A DNA stretch of 64,000 nucleotides. Origin: Letharia columbiana (Eukaryota > Ascomycota > Lecanoromycetes > Lecanorales > Parmeliaceae). The notes beneath the pieces are model-generated. The model was not told the DNA's origin, ran no database searches, and saw nothing but the letters and a program-made list of their open reading frames with translations. The stretch lies in contig NW_023501069.1 of the NCBI RefSeq assembly GCF_014066305.1, positions 346,001-410,000 of the forward strand, in the 5' to 3' direction. The position numbers were made by a program, and so were the translations under genes. Positions 34,225 to 44,956 of the stretch are shown in pieces. How positions within the stretch are numbered: position 1 is the first letter of the stretch; each line of letters opens with the position of its first letter.

Positions 34225-35149
34225 GGTGGGGGTTTGCTTTCGGTTCTGGTGTACAGGCGAGCCGAGAGGAGTTGCGGGGCCAAGCTGGACTTGTAGATCG
34301 ATGCCATCTCGTCTCAGGGATGCTTCCCTTCCTTTATGTATTCTGTCTGGAATGAGGTGCTCCCTGACTGGCATTGATAACCTCGGAGCTAATATGAGCA
34401 CTAGTCGCGATTTGGCCACGGGATATCGGGCGTCCGAGATTCCGACTGTTCGTGTCAGGATTAGCGCAAAGTGTGCTGCCACGCGCTCGCAAAATAATCT
34501 CCATTTGTTGGTTGGATGATAAGGCACGTACGAATCGAGTGAACTCTAAAAATGCTCCCACCACACCATTATACTTGGAAGCGGAGGCAGAGACTGGTCC
34601 ATTATTGTCTTGTTCCCGGCAGTGTATAGTGAGAGAACGGACATATGGTAGTGGCCTGAGACTGGTGACCACCATGACGGTTACCGATCTTGAAGAGAAT
34701 TGAACCCTTCACAACCGAACGTTGAATCATGGCTGAAGCCTGTCGAGCTCTGGATGAACACAGAACATTGATGGTAGAGAAATATTCATGCAATGAATCG
34801 TAAACGATGAGGGGCTAAAGAGAAGAAAGAACCGCCCAATGGGCTGGGCAGTGAGGGTTGGAATCTTGCTCGAGTCCAGTCAAAGACATCAGCTCTTGAT
34901 GCAGGTCTCGGAAGCAACAGAGGCTTCGCTGAGCCCGAAGCATCTACAATACAAGGAAAACTCTCATGGCTTTCAAAGACATCGCCGCAAGCGGAACAAA
35001 GCCTGCTTGTTTCATTCGTCTCCCTTATCTTCTCGTTACCTCCATAAAATCTACGAGGATTTCCATCATTTTCTATAGTTGTCTTTAGCAGTCCTGCCGG
35101 AAAAGTCTAAAACTTTGGCTTCCCTATTTTCATTCTGACATCTTGCAGC
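34225..35149. other. Intergenic, 925 bp
   Basis: No gene supported. The overlapping plus and minus frames at 34148-34703 are shadows of each other and of the upstream extension of the SnoaL-like frame. Confidence 0.4.
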
Positions 35150-36450
35150 ATGGCACATCCAAGCAAAGCCAGAAAGACTCGGAGCCAAAAAGGCGTCAAA
35201 GATGCCGCCACAGTCGCTGCTCGCCATACCGCAGTGGGTGCTAGTACGGCTGCTGCCTTCGATGAACCAACGATGAACCATAGGTCTAGTAAAGGCTTTC
35301 CAAGCCGTGTCCGCAATTCATCCAGCATTGCACGAATTACTGCAATCAATGCTTCGAAGCTTCGAGTTGACTCGATGTCGGACATGCAGCTCAATGACAT
35401 GGCCACGAAGCAGCTCTTGGCCGAATTCGAGGCTACTCTAGCGAGCCCCAGAAAGGGTTCGAATAATCATTCCAAGCATCACGGCAAATAGCCATGAGTC
35501 GAACCTCGCGACTAGCTTGCAGAAACTTCCATCTTCGCCTGTGGAACAAGAGTCATACTCTTTGGCAGCAATCGTACTTTTTCGTTGCTCGCCTTATTGT
35601 TTTTGGCATAGCCACAGCAGAGTACCTCTTCAGTGGACGTGGAATTCGGAATTACCAGAAATGCATTTCTGGAAGCACATCAAGATTGCAACCTTTAAGA
35701 TACCAGAGCCAATGGAATCAACTCATGTGAAGGGCATTTCGAAAGAGCCTGTCATACTTTTGCCAACTCTGCTTGCCTCGGCAAAGCTCTCGACAATGAG
35801 ACACCAGCCCAGATGTCTTCCAATCAAAATCATGCTTTACGTAATCAATTCTCGTATTTCGAGTCGATCGACAACAGGGCGACCACGGAAAATTCCGATC
35901 CGAGAGCAATCGAGCACCAATCACAAGTACCCTACCACGCCTGCGTCGGTCTGCGCGACGAGACCCACCTATGTCTCTCAAGGGTCACCATAGTCCCACT
36001 CAATGTTCAAACAACACCAAAAGAATCCTTGATGAAGTACATGTTTTTCGACAAGGTCAAACATCTCAAGGCTTACCACACTAGCAAATCGACCGGGCCG
36101 CTGAGAGATGGTAGTCCCGCGCAATTGCTCGTGCAAAACCTCGATCAAAACCTTTCCACCAAACGATCAGGACTCGGTAACGCCCATATTCCCATGACGA
36201 ATGGAGTAACAATGCCAGAGCAGGCATCAACCAACAGATGCAAGCCATACTATCTTCATGGGATGACGAGAACCGGCTTGCTTATGATCTCGGCCGGTAC
36301 GGTGCAAAGGCCCAGGAAAAACCACACCCCGTCCGGGCAACTCAAGATGTTTACCGCGCCTGCGGAAAACCGGAGGGTCTAGTTCAGTCACACCTGGACT
36401 TTTTGAAAAATCTCAATGGACAAGGTCAGGATTGCGCTCGCGAGTCTTGA
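35150..36450 (+). CDS. Orphan gene with apparent frame slips
   Basis: A basic, Ser/Ala-rich N-terminus starts at 35150 (MAHPSKARKTRSQKG...) and stays natural to about 35480 (AINASKLRVDSMSDMQLND). The protein-like reading then continues one frame over (SNLATSLQKLPSSPVEQESY, about 35492-35785). It returns to the first frame at about 35786 (ALDNETPAQMSSNQNHALRN). A normal 47-bp intron at 36177-36223 joins STKRSGL to GINQQMQAILSSWDDENR, and the gene ends at 36450 with HLDFLKNLNGQGQDCARES. The two frame slips (one extra base near 35489, one missing near 35785) have no fitting introns. No domain is recognised. The gene may be dying, mis-assembled, or my model may be wrong in the middle. The last exon pair is the best-supported part. 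Confidence 0.4.
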
Positions 36451-37569
36451 GGCTGTGTTGGTGGATGTCGCAGTGGCGGCCACTTTGGGCGCTGGTGCGG
36501 AGAGAATCCGAGATATGTAAGAGAGTTTGGCAAAAGCAAAAGTAATGCATAGAGGGTGGGAACAAGCAGGCGAAAAGTTTCGAAAGAAAAGGGGCACTGT
36601 AGAGCTTAGGTATCTTCATTTTTGGACACGTTTATGGATATCAATCAAAATGAATTGGCGATTCCATCTCAGAGTTCTCTAAACAAACACGGTTCGATGC
36701 GGGAAACATAGCTTCCTTTCACTTTGATAGATAAAATTCATGGTCCGTTTTCTTCCGATTATCGTATCTCTCTGGCAGCGCACCTCTCGAGGCTCAGAAA
36801 CTTTGGGATTGCCTCTACATGACCCATCTACATCTCTCTTATCACCAATCAGATGGCTCGTGAATTGAGCAATCCGACATAAGAACAATCTGCGTACTTT
36901 TATTACCCGACGCTGTCAATGATCAGCGTGGAATCTTCGATGCAACACGGTTACAGAGCTTGGTGACACGAATACGCTCAACCGGCCTCCACCCTACTTG
37001 TGGCATCACTTCCTCCACTTGACTTCTCCGACTTGACATGACGCTGACCATAACCTGGGGCCCCTACACGGATGATCTGACAATCGCCTGCTTCAAGGTG
37101 GTGGGTATGGGCGGCAGGGGACAACCGTTGAGCAAGGACCTTTCCGGGTAGAGAGTGATGCGCGTGCTACTGGATCGTCGGCTCTTTCCCATTCTCAAAT
37201 CACATATGCATAGTACAAAAACAACGCTAGCACATTGTATTTCGTACATAAGATTACTGCTCGTAGGAATCTTACGGTTACTCGGCTGCAACCACGTCAC
37301 CGGGGTCGAGAAAGGTGTGTTTCAACCGTATATGAGACATTGTAGGATCATGACTTCATCTCCTTAGGTTTGGCCACGATGCAGGGTCCCTTTCCAAGTC
37401 ACCTGACAATTCGCGGCTCAAAGATGACACCGGCGGTAAGAGATTGGCTGGTGGCAATACCGGCTCCGACGTCTTCCCGACCGTCTAAGGCAGGCGACTC
37501 CTGACCTTCTCTCTTTGATCAAATCTATTCCCATCATCCTAGTACCTAGCACAGCACTTCAACAAAGAA
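36451..37569. other. Intergenic, 1.1 kb
   Basis: No gene supported. Short frames on both strands only. 37480-37565 is a C/T-rich leader just upstream of the Myb gene start. Confidence 0.4.
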
Positions 37570-39630
37570 ATGGATACTCAACGACAGCACCACTCCGGGA
37601 AGAAGCCACTGTCGGGCGCATCGAAAAGACCTGACGCATTCTGGAGTTTGATTGTGCCTTCGGCACGCCTAAAGAAGGGAAGGCTAGATCACAACAAGGG
37701 AGCCACTCCAGCACCCCCTCAATTAAGCCATGCTGAAGAGCTCAAGGGCACACAACCAGCGGTTCGCAAAGAGAAGGGAACCCCTCATGTCATAACAAGA
37801 GCAGATGCAACAGATCTTCACACCCATCTTGGTGTGACGCCCAAAGTCCCAAAACCCATGGAAGGCAGAGCGAAAGGAAGACCAGAATCCGGCACGAGAG
37901 AAAAACCAGTAGACCTTGATGCTAGCACTGATGAAGATCGCAAAGGCACGCAGGCTCAGCCTGGGACACGCAGAGAGAAAAGAAGATCGGAATCCACCGC
38001 TAGAGCACAACCAGCACTCCCTTACATCAGCCTTGCCGAACAGCTCAAGCGCAAACAGCCTGTGGAAAACGATAAGCAAGTTGACAACGGTGGGCTCTTT
38101 GAGCGCGGGTTTTTGGCTCCGACCTCTGCGTTAAAAAGGGAAGACAAAGACGAAGAATCTTCTGAAGGGCCGGACGACATAGAAGGGTCGGACGACGACG
38201 AAGGATACCCGTCGAGGATGACGACGAGGATGACAGCGAGACTGCCTCTGATGCTTCGAGTCCTGCTAAACAGAGACCCCAACCCTCGTATGGAACGCCT
38301 CGAAGAGCAAGTGCCAGAATCCGAGGAAGTAGGTGGAAGTTGTTAAAGGAGCTCAGCGAGCCGACTGCACCAAAGCGGAAGAAGGCACCTTCCCAACCAG
38401 CAAGCGCCAAAGGTGAAAGACCAAGAAAGAGAGTCAAATTCAGGGTCGAGGAGTCTGACGATGATTCTGACGAAAATTTTGGCGAGGAAGAGGACGAGGA
38501 GGAGGCCGCTAACAGGAGCGTGCCTTACAAAGTGAATCGCCGAACCAAAGCCTGCGCTCAGAGACAAAAGTTGTCAATTCTGCCGGCTGTGCCTCCGCTA
38601 TCAAGGCAGTACCAGCCGTGGACCGAGAAGGAAGATGAGACCTTATTCAGTCTACGAAACCAAGGCAAGAGTTGGACATACATTGGCGAACGTATACTTG
38701 GCAGAACAACGAAAGGAGCCAAGAGCCGTTGGGACATTTTGAGAACCGAGTCTCTACGTCCCGTTGAGAGTCGAGCCAAAGGGCCCAGTCGACGACTGCA
38801 ATCTTCGGTTGTATCTGTGATGGCCAAAACCCCAATGATAAACAAACCCTGGTCCAAAGATGAAGAGGAAATTCTGATAAGGTTACGCACTCAAGGTAAG
38901 CGTCTCAAGTATATCTGTAGGCAGATTCGGGGTAAATCATACGCCGCGTGTAAGAATCATTGGCGCAAGATCAAAGGCCAGTATCAGCAGACGGTCACGG
39001 CTCCTAGAAATCTTGAATCTGACGGGAAGGGAGATCCATCAGATCGCCGGGATACTCGGTTTTCTTCTGCAAGCCAGCTTGACCAAGAGGCAAAAGATGC
39101 CAAGTCAGACTCAAGTTCTGCCATTGTTGAATGCAAGCATCCTAGGCCAAGCACCGATGGCGATTTACCCATCGACCCTGATGTCAGTATCTTATCAGCA
39201 ACGCAGCCGTACCAAGAGCCCATAGCAGTCCATGTGAACCTAGCATCTACTGTTGCTAGCAAGAGTCCCAAATTCAAGGCCACTTTGAAAGATTACTACG
39301 ATCAGCAGGCTTCAAACGCCCACGCGGTTGGCGAGGATCTCTCAGCCAATATTAATGGTTCAGCACCCCCGGATCGGCCGGACCCGCAAGATGTCATTGC
39401 TAGAAGAGATCCCGAGACCAAGAAGGAGGGGTCATATCAGGAAAATTTACTGCTTGTATCTCTCTCTGCGCAAGGAACGCAGAAGTTGGGAACACATCGC
39501 CGGTCGCGTTCCTGGCCGCAATGACGGCCAGTGCGAGGAGCGTTATGGGAGTATGGGGGTTATTTCTTGTTGTGACGAGCGTTTTGTGTCGGAAGGAGAG
39601 AAGTTGCAGAGAAAAGTCAACGATAAATGA
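37570..39630 (+). CDS. Myb/SANT repeat DNA-binding protein, frame-disrupted
   Basis: Nuclear Myb-like protein with up to three SANT repeats. The N-terminal part (37570 to about 38200) is disordered with internal repetition: LSHAEELKGTQP resembles ISLAEQLKRKQP. An acidic stretch follows (EDDDEDDSETASDASSP), but in another frame. Repeat 1 (38610-38744) is PWTEKEDETLFSL with SWTYIGERI and AKSRWDIL. Repeat 2 (38844-38975) is PWSKDEEEILIRL with YICRQI and ACKNHWRKIK. Repeat 3 starts as YQENLLLVSL in that same frame, but its second half (SWEHIAGRVPGRND, then QCEERYG) lies one frame over, after a TCTCTCTC run at about 39460-39470. So one slip lies near 38165-38210 and one at the CT run. Read literally, the protein ends at 38346, or with the second frame at 39524. 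Paired tryptophans and basic third helices suggest DNA binding. Confidence 0.65.
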
Positions 39631-40172
39631 GCATTCGGAGAGACGCCGAGGGAACCATACCTGGCTTCTACCCTCACCCTTGGCTTGCATCCTCATACGA
39701 CTCTCCCAAGTTGGGGCGAGGATGATTTGGTCCTTTGGCTCGAGAACACCTGGACCCAGCGGGTCTGAGGAATTTGTGTTTACGATTGGTGCATATAGAG
39801 AGGGCTGGACCTTGCTTGCGGTTATTTCCAGCGTTCAAGGCTCTGACTTGTGGCCAAAAAAACTCGATTTTGTGTTTCCAGTAGGGGAAATTAGTCTTTT
39901 GACATGTCATGCTAGCTTCCTATCTCTTCATAATGCTAACCGTGATCCCAGCGAAATCTATATAAAATTCTTCGGCCGAAAAGCCAACAGTTCGCGCCAA
40001 GACATTTTCAGCCCTACATGCATCTCCAGAAATTTGTCTCAGAACGGGTCCCGCCTAAACGTATACTTCAAACATACCAACATAGCATCTTACAACTACC
40101 TTCTCACGGGCTTCAACGCAGGAAAGTGCACCAACTAGCCTTGTATTCTCACGCCTCCCATCACTGGCCGCC
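39631..40172. other. Intergenic, 540 bp
   Basis: Nothing recognised. It is the upstream region of YIP1; its last 150 bp are C/A-rich with many short pyrimidine blocks. Confidence 0.4.
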
Positions 40173-41238
40173 ATGGCCCAATACTACCCGCAACAACAAC
40201 CCCCCTACAACCCCCAAAACCTCCAATTCTACCAGTCCACCTACCCAGCCCCCGTCTCCGGCCATTCCACTCCCTCACAAGCACATTACGGCTACGGCCA
40301 ACCATCGGCCCCACAACCCTACCCGAGCTCTGGCGGATTTGGGGCGGCGCCCAGTTTTGGCGGGCAAGGCGTCAGTGGGCGCATGGGAGAGCAAGGGGGA
40401 TTGAGGACAGGCTGGATAGCGGCGTTTGGAACGGAAGGATACGATGGGGAGCCGCCACTGTTGGAGGAATTAGGGGTCAATTTTGGGCATATTAAGGGGA
40501 AGGTACGTGACAAGAGCTGCAGCACGTGCATGCTGAAGCAATAGTCGAGAGGGACCTGAGTGCAGCTGTCTTTCGATTGTTCTGGACAGCAGACACGGAT
40601 TGTGAAGAACGTGGGCTAATGCTGTGGCACGTTTATAGACGCTCACAGTACTCAACCCTCTCCATCCCATCTCCCAACACATAATGGACGACTCCGACCT
40701 CGCCGGCCCCATCCTCTTCTTCCTCCTCTTCGGCACCTTTCTCCTCTTTTCCGGAAAAGTCCATTTTGGTTATATATACGGCCTCGCCCTCGTCGGCTCC
40801 CTCTCCCTCCACACGATTTTCTCCCTCATGTCCCCACCCCCCGAAGGCAATTCTCCAACATCCACACCCTCATACACCCAACCCACCCATGATCATATGA
40901 GTGGAGCAGGCGGCATGGGAGGCGGTGGCCAATTGTCGAGTACGTTGACGTTCCCACGGAGTGCCAGTGTACTGGGCTATTGCCTGCTTCCACTGGTCCT
41001 TACGAGTTTCGTGGGAGTGGTATTACCGATGGACACGGCGGCCGGGTATGTGATTAGTTCACTGGCGATTTGCTGGTGCACTTACAGCAGCAGTAAGATG
41101 TTCTGCGCCGTGGGGAGAATGCGGAGTATGAGGGGGCTGGTGGCGTACCCGTTGGGGCTGTTTTATGTTGGATTTGGGATCATGGGGATATTCTCGAGTA
41201 AGGGAACGGGTGGGTTGGGCAGGGTTGCTACCGGATGA
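40173..41238 (+). CDS. YIP1: YIP1 family Golgi/ER membrane protein (YIPF5-like)
   Basis: Yip1-domain protein that binds Ypt/Rab GTPases and acts in ER-to-Golgi vesicle formation. There are two exons, 40173-40502 and 40639-41238, giving 309 residues. The cytosolic N-terminus is rich in Q, P, Y and G (YYPQQQPPYNPQN). The conserved entry GWIAAFGTEGYDGEPPLLEE, then LGVNFGHIKGK, is joined across a 136-bp intron to TLTVLNPLHPISQHIMDDSD, a Yip1 signature. About five membrane segments follow: LAGPILFFLLFG, YIYGLALVGSLSLH, VLGYCLLPLVLTSFVGVV, YVISSLAICWCTYSSSKMF and LVAYPLGLFYVGFGIMGIF. A Gly/Met-rich luminal or cytosolic loop separates the second and third. Length and motif order match Yip1/YIPF5. 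Start context is GCCGCCATGGCC. Confidence 0.93.
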
Positions 41239-41643
41239 GGCGAAGCTGTGGTTGCAGGGTAGATGGTTGGTGGAAATGTACAGATATGCTAGGAATGTCA
41301 CTGGAATCATAATCGAAAAAACATAACGTATTTTCTAAGTGCATCAAGCCTGGAGACTGACCTGAAAAGTTATGTTCGTTCCGAAGTTCAATCTCAGGTC
41401 TCATGCTTCCAAGTGCCAAGCAGATTGTCAATATTCCTGCACATGAGAGGCTCCTTCTTAGACATAAAGGTGATTGAGAAAGTGATGGACGATGCTTTTC
41501 AGATATTCTGCTCATACATGCCTGCGATCTTACACCCTGTCAGACCGCATGATTTAATTTTAGGGGGTAGAATCCCCTTTTCATGCTCGTGTTGTAGACA
41601 AAAAAACATCAAATTCGGGATTCAAGCCCAGGGATATACACCA
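41239..41643. other. Convergent 3' region
   Basis: About 400 bp between YIP1 and the UFD1-like gene. No gene or structured element recognised. Confidence 0.4.
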
Positions 41644-44010
41644 TCATTTCGCAGCCTCCGCTCTAGTAGGCGCAAAATCTCGTAACCAGCCCCTAGCTTT
41701 ATCCAAATCACCGCCCGTCGCCTCCAACGAAGCGACACACCATTCCGGCTCGTACCCACTATTCTCCGTCATGTTTTGTCTCTCTTTGGCCTTCCCTTTC
41801 CTACTCTGATCCCCCTCGGCGGCAACCATCTCAGCCAAACTCCTTCTTTTCTGACTCGCTTCATCTGTACAAAAATGCATGGGCACGTTCCCCTCCTTGA
41901 GCCCCTCAAGGATTGGCTTGATCATGGCCAGGGCTTCTTTCGACGACATGCTTTGCGACTCGGCCGCCATACCTATATTTCTGCGGCCGGTCTTGCAATA
42001 CCCGTTTCTGCACCAGCTTTGCCCGCATCCGGTGAGCAGCTGCGTCAGGTACTTGCGCTCCACGCGACGTCGGAGGGCTTTGCCATCGGGGTCGTACATT
42101 GTTACGTAAAGAGGGCCGAAACAGACGTCACACACGCCTAAATCGTTCCTTGGTCCCTTGACTTTGACTTCGCCGCCTTTGTTTACCCCGTCGAGCGTGC
42201 GACCGCAGTTGACATTTCCGCATAGGCGTGGCTTGGAGCGAGAGAGGCGTTGCAGGTCGTGGTGCTTCAGATGGGTTGACATATCGCGGAGGCGAACGAT
42301 CTTACTACAGATATGGCATTCCGTAGTCCTGGCGCCATCGGAGAGCTCGTGGGGCGTGAGACCTGAGAGTATTACTTCTGCTGAGTCGGAAGATGGATCT
42401 TCCGAGCCTTGCTGTGGGACTTGTAGGTGGCAGAACTGACAGAGAATCAATTTACCGGGGCAGGTCGTGGTTCGGTGGTGTGCTAGATCAGGGGTGTTGG
42501 CAGCTTCATAGTCGCAGGATGGACATGGCCGGGAAGTGTGCATGAGGGAATCGTGCTTGGTATGCGAAGAGAGCGTGTTACCATGAAAGGAGTCGTGCGG
42601 GCAGTGCCAGTGATTTTGCCATTCTGAGGAAGATTTTTGATAGACGAGGTGACAGTGCGGGCAGAGGATGTTATTTCGGAGGCAGAAATTTTGATGTAGG
42701 AACATTGTGCGCTTAGGAACGGCTTGGTGGCAATTGGTGCATCGTTCCTCGTCTGGTCCAATGGGCTCGTCATCGTTCATGGTGGTGTCGTCTTGATTGG
42801 AGATGGACAACCCATCGATGGATGAGACGCGAAAATTGTATTGTAACGGAGCTTGTCCCTGAGCGTCTTGGTCAGATTCCCCATAGCCTCTCACAGACAC
42901 CCATAAGGCTTCTGCATTATCTAAGTCTGCGTTCGTATGCCGTATCTTGACTCTTTTTGTTGCTCTGCTTGAAAAGTCGCCAAATACGAATTCCTCCTCC
43001 CTTGGTTTGCTGCGATGGTTGGCTCCGAACGGGGAGACGAATAGATCAACGTCCTTGTCGTTATCAAGAGCTGTCAGTTCGAACTCTAAATCCCTGCCCT
43101 TGTCCCATTGTTCGAGGCTGTAGTCCACGTACTCGCCAGGGCGAACCTGACCCGTGTCATTGGTATTCGCGTCGACCGTCCCACCTGCAGAACTACCTTC
43201 GCTTGTTCCTGGAGCTCTTTTAGATTTCTGTACGAGTTTTTGCAAGTTTTCTCTAGCTTGGTCCTCGTTCAAAGGCTCAATATCCACTTCGAGATCTGTA
43301 TCCACTAGAGAAATCGCCTCCTCATTCGGCTTCAATCCATCCACTAGAAACCGAAACACTTCTTTGCCAGCTGGTACTGCGAGAACTTCACCATTCGTCA
43401 ACGTGGTGTAGTTGTCACGCAGATACTGCTCCAGAAGTGCCTTCCAGTCTTCTGGGTCGTAGCCCGCCTCCAGTGGTCTCAGCTTGACATAAGTCCCTTT
43501 TGGTATTTCTTGTACATGCACGGTGAGCCTGGGGAATGTTCCATCGGCTTCTTGGACTCCTGATCTGTTGACCTCCATGTCATGGTCTATCCCGCTCACC
43601 TCTTCCGGACCCTTCTCGCCACCAAAGCCCAGGGATTGCCTCAAGAACGGACTCAGTCCCACCACGTTTTCCGCAGCCGAGAACTCTCGGATACCTGCGA
43701 AAACAATCCTGCCATTTGCAGGGTTGACCAGTCGGAACGTTAAAGGATGGGGTAGGTTCTGTTGCTGCTCGACCATTTGCTCTCGAGCGTGTCGTTCAGC
43801 GGCAAAGCTGTAAGGATTATAGGGATCGAAGTTCGCTGTCGCTGGCTGGGATATGTTTGAAATGGTGACGGTCGCAGCGGACAGAAGTTGCTCAAGTGCT
43901 GAGGGAGGTAGAATGATCTTATCACCTCGCAGAGGGGGAGTTGCCTCTAGAGGTAAGACGTCGAATTGAGTTGACCACTTCAATGGTGGCCGATCTGGCG
44001 TTGAGCTCAT
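41644..44010 (-). CDS. UFD1-domain protein with zinc fingers, AZUL domain and UBA-like tail
   Basis: A single exon of 788 residues. The N-terminal third has a UFD1-like double-psi barrel region (DKIILPPSALEQLL near 30, PLTFRLVNP, then YVKLRPLEAGYDPEDWKALL and EVLAVPAGKEVFRFLVDGL), the ubiquitin-binding fold of the Cdc48/p97 adaptor. A middle beta-rich part ends in a tract of TRAF/C2H2-like zinc fingers (about 425-600: C-x2-C...H-x-N-F-C, CPHCHLVY, CPSCDY, CQFCHLQ, CHICSKIVRLRDMSTHLKHH). Near 648-680 is an AZUL zinc domain (YLTQLLTGCGQSWCRNGYC), first known from E3A ubiquitin ligase. The last ~35 residues (EPEWCVASLEATGGDLDKA) resemble a UBA helix bundle. It is distinct from short yeast Ufd1 and is a mould-specific composite. 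A role in ubiquitin-dependent degradation is inferred from the domains. Confidence 0.85.
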   Translation of the reverse strand: MSSTPDRPPLKWSTQFDVLPLEATPPLRGDKIILPPSALEQLLSAATVTISNISQPATANFDPYNPYSFAAERHAREQMVEQQQNLPHPLTFRLVNPANGRIVFAGIREFSAAENVVGLSPFLRQSLGFGGEKGPEEVSGIDHDMEVNRSGVQEADGTFPRLTVHVQEIPKGTYVKLRPLEAGYDPEDWKALLEQYLRDNYTTLTNGEVLAVPAGKEVFRFLVDGLKPNEEAISLVDTDLEVDIEPLNEDQARENLQKLVQKSKRAPGTSEGSSAGGTVDANTNDTGQVRPGEYVDYSLEQWDKGRDLEFELTALDNDKDVDLFVSPFGANHRSKPREEEFVFGDFSSRATKRVKIRHTNADLDNAEALWVSVRGYGESDQDAQGQAPLQYNFRVSSIDGLSISNQDDTTMNDDEPIGPDEERCTNCHQAVPKRTMFLHQNFCLRNNILCPHCHLVYQKSSSEWQNHWHCPHDSFHGNTLSSHTKHDSLMHTSRPCPSCDYEAANTPDLAHHRTTTCPGKLILCQFCHLQVPQQGSEDPSSDSAEVILSGLTPHELSDGARTTECHICSKIVRLRDMSTHLKHHDLQRLSRSKPRLCGNVNCGRTLDGVNKGGEVKVKGPRNDLGVCDVCFGPLYVTMYDPDGKALRRRVERKYLTQLLTGCGQSWCRNGYCKTGRRNIGMAAESQSMSSKEALAMIKPILEGLKEGNVPMHFCTDEASQKRRSLAEMVAAEGDQSRKGKAKERQNMTENSGYEPEWCVASLEATGGDLDKARGWLRDFAPTRAEAAK

Positions 44011-44956
44011 GGTGGATGATTGAGGAGGGAGTCAAGCACGCGACAAGGTTGATGCCACATTGTGTAGGGAGCCGGAGTGTCCAAAGTATTCCCTCGAAAG
44101 TGTTCTAGAAACATCGACGGGTATGTAATCAGGCAAAACATGTCGCCGACGTGATAATCTAAGAAACTTAGGGCTAGGGCTGACTACGAATTCTCATCTT
44201 GCCTCTAGATATCTTCATTGTCGCTTATGCCGTTGCCATACTTCAAAATGCTGACTACCTTACAACATGTTAAGCCCCCAAAGCCAAATAAACACAGGGC
44301 TCCTCCCAAAGGTATGTTTTCTTCTTCTTCTCTTCTTCAATGTTGGGAGCCTAATACCTGATTTCACGTAGGATAAAAATTTGTAAATTTCGTTGCTTTC
44401 ACGAGTCTACGAGAATCAATCTAAAGAAGTCTTTAGGTTGCAGTGGCCTCATCGGACGAAATATTGAGGCGCCAGCCTCTTTGGGCGATGAGTTCATAAG
44501 ATTGTATCATTGACGGGTCGCAGCCTGGACAAATCATCAATCCAAACCTTCACTTCATCTCATTGAAAGCACCAGGCTCTCCGGGTCAAGAACCCCTTTT
44601 ACTTGCTTTTCAGATGTCTGTAGTGAGCCTGCAATATAATACTCCCTTCACTTGGGCTGGTACTTTATATGTGAGGCTATCCCCTGGTGTAGATACGAGC
44701 CTTTTTCCCAGGATCCGCTTATCCGCCTGCTTCAGGTGCGCCGCAATTGCAGGGCACTATGCACTAGAAGGACGCGTGCCACGGTCGTTAGGAATGGTTA
44801 TAGTCGTTCGAATCGTATCGTGAGCGACATTCATAGCCACTTATGCCGATTCCGCTGGCACATCGACTTTAAGTAATCCAGATTTGAATGGGCCTGTGAG
44901 TTATTCGTATGAGACTTTCTAGGGAATTCTCGCGGGATTTTCTGATGTCCGGTAGA
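44011..44956. other. Intergenic, 945 bp
   Basis: No gene supported. A CTT/TTC-rich block lies at about 44320-44340. The frame 44563-44823 has no family features. Confidence 0.4.

Noticed and set aside
33763..34527. Full-length 254-codon frame for the SnoaL-like gene
   Set aside because: The first ~100 residues lack natural composition. The ATG at 34224 starts the recognisable fold.
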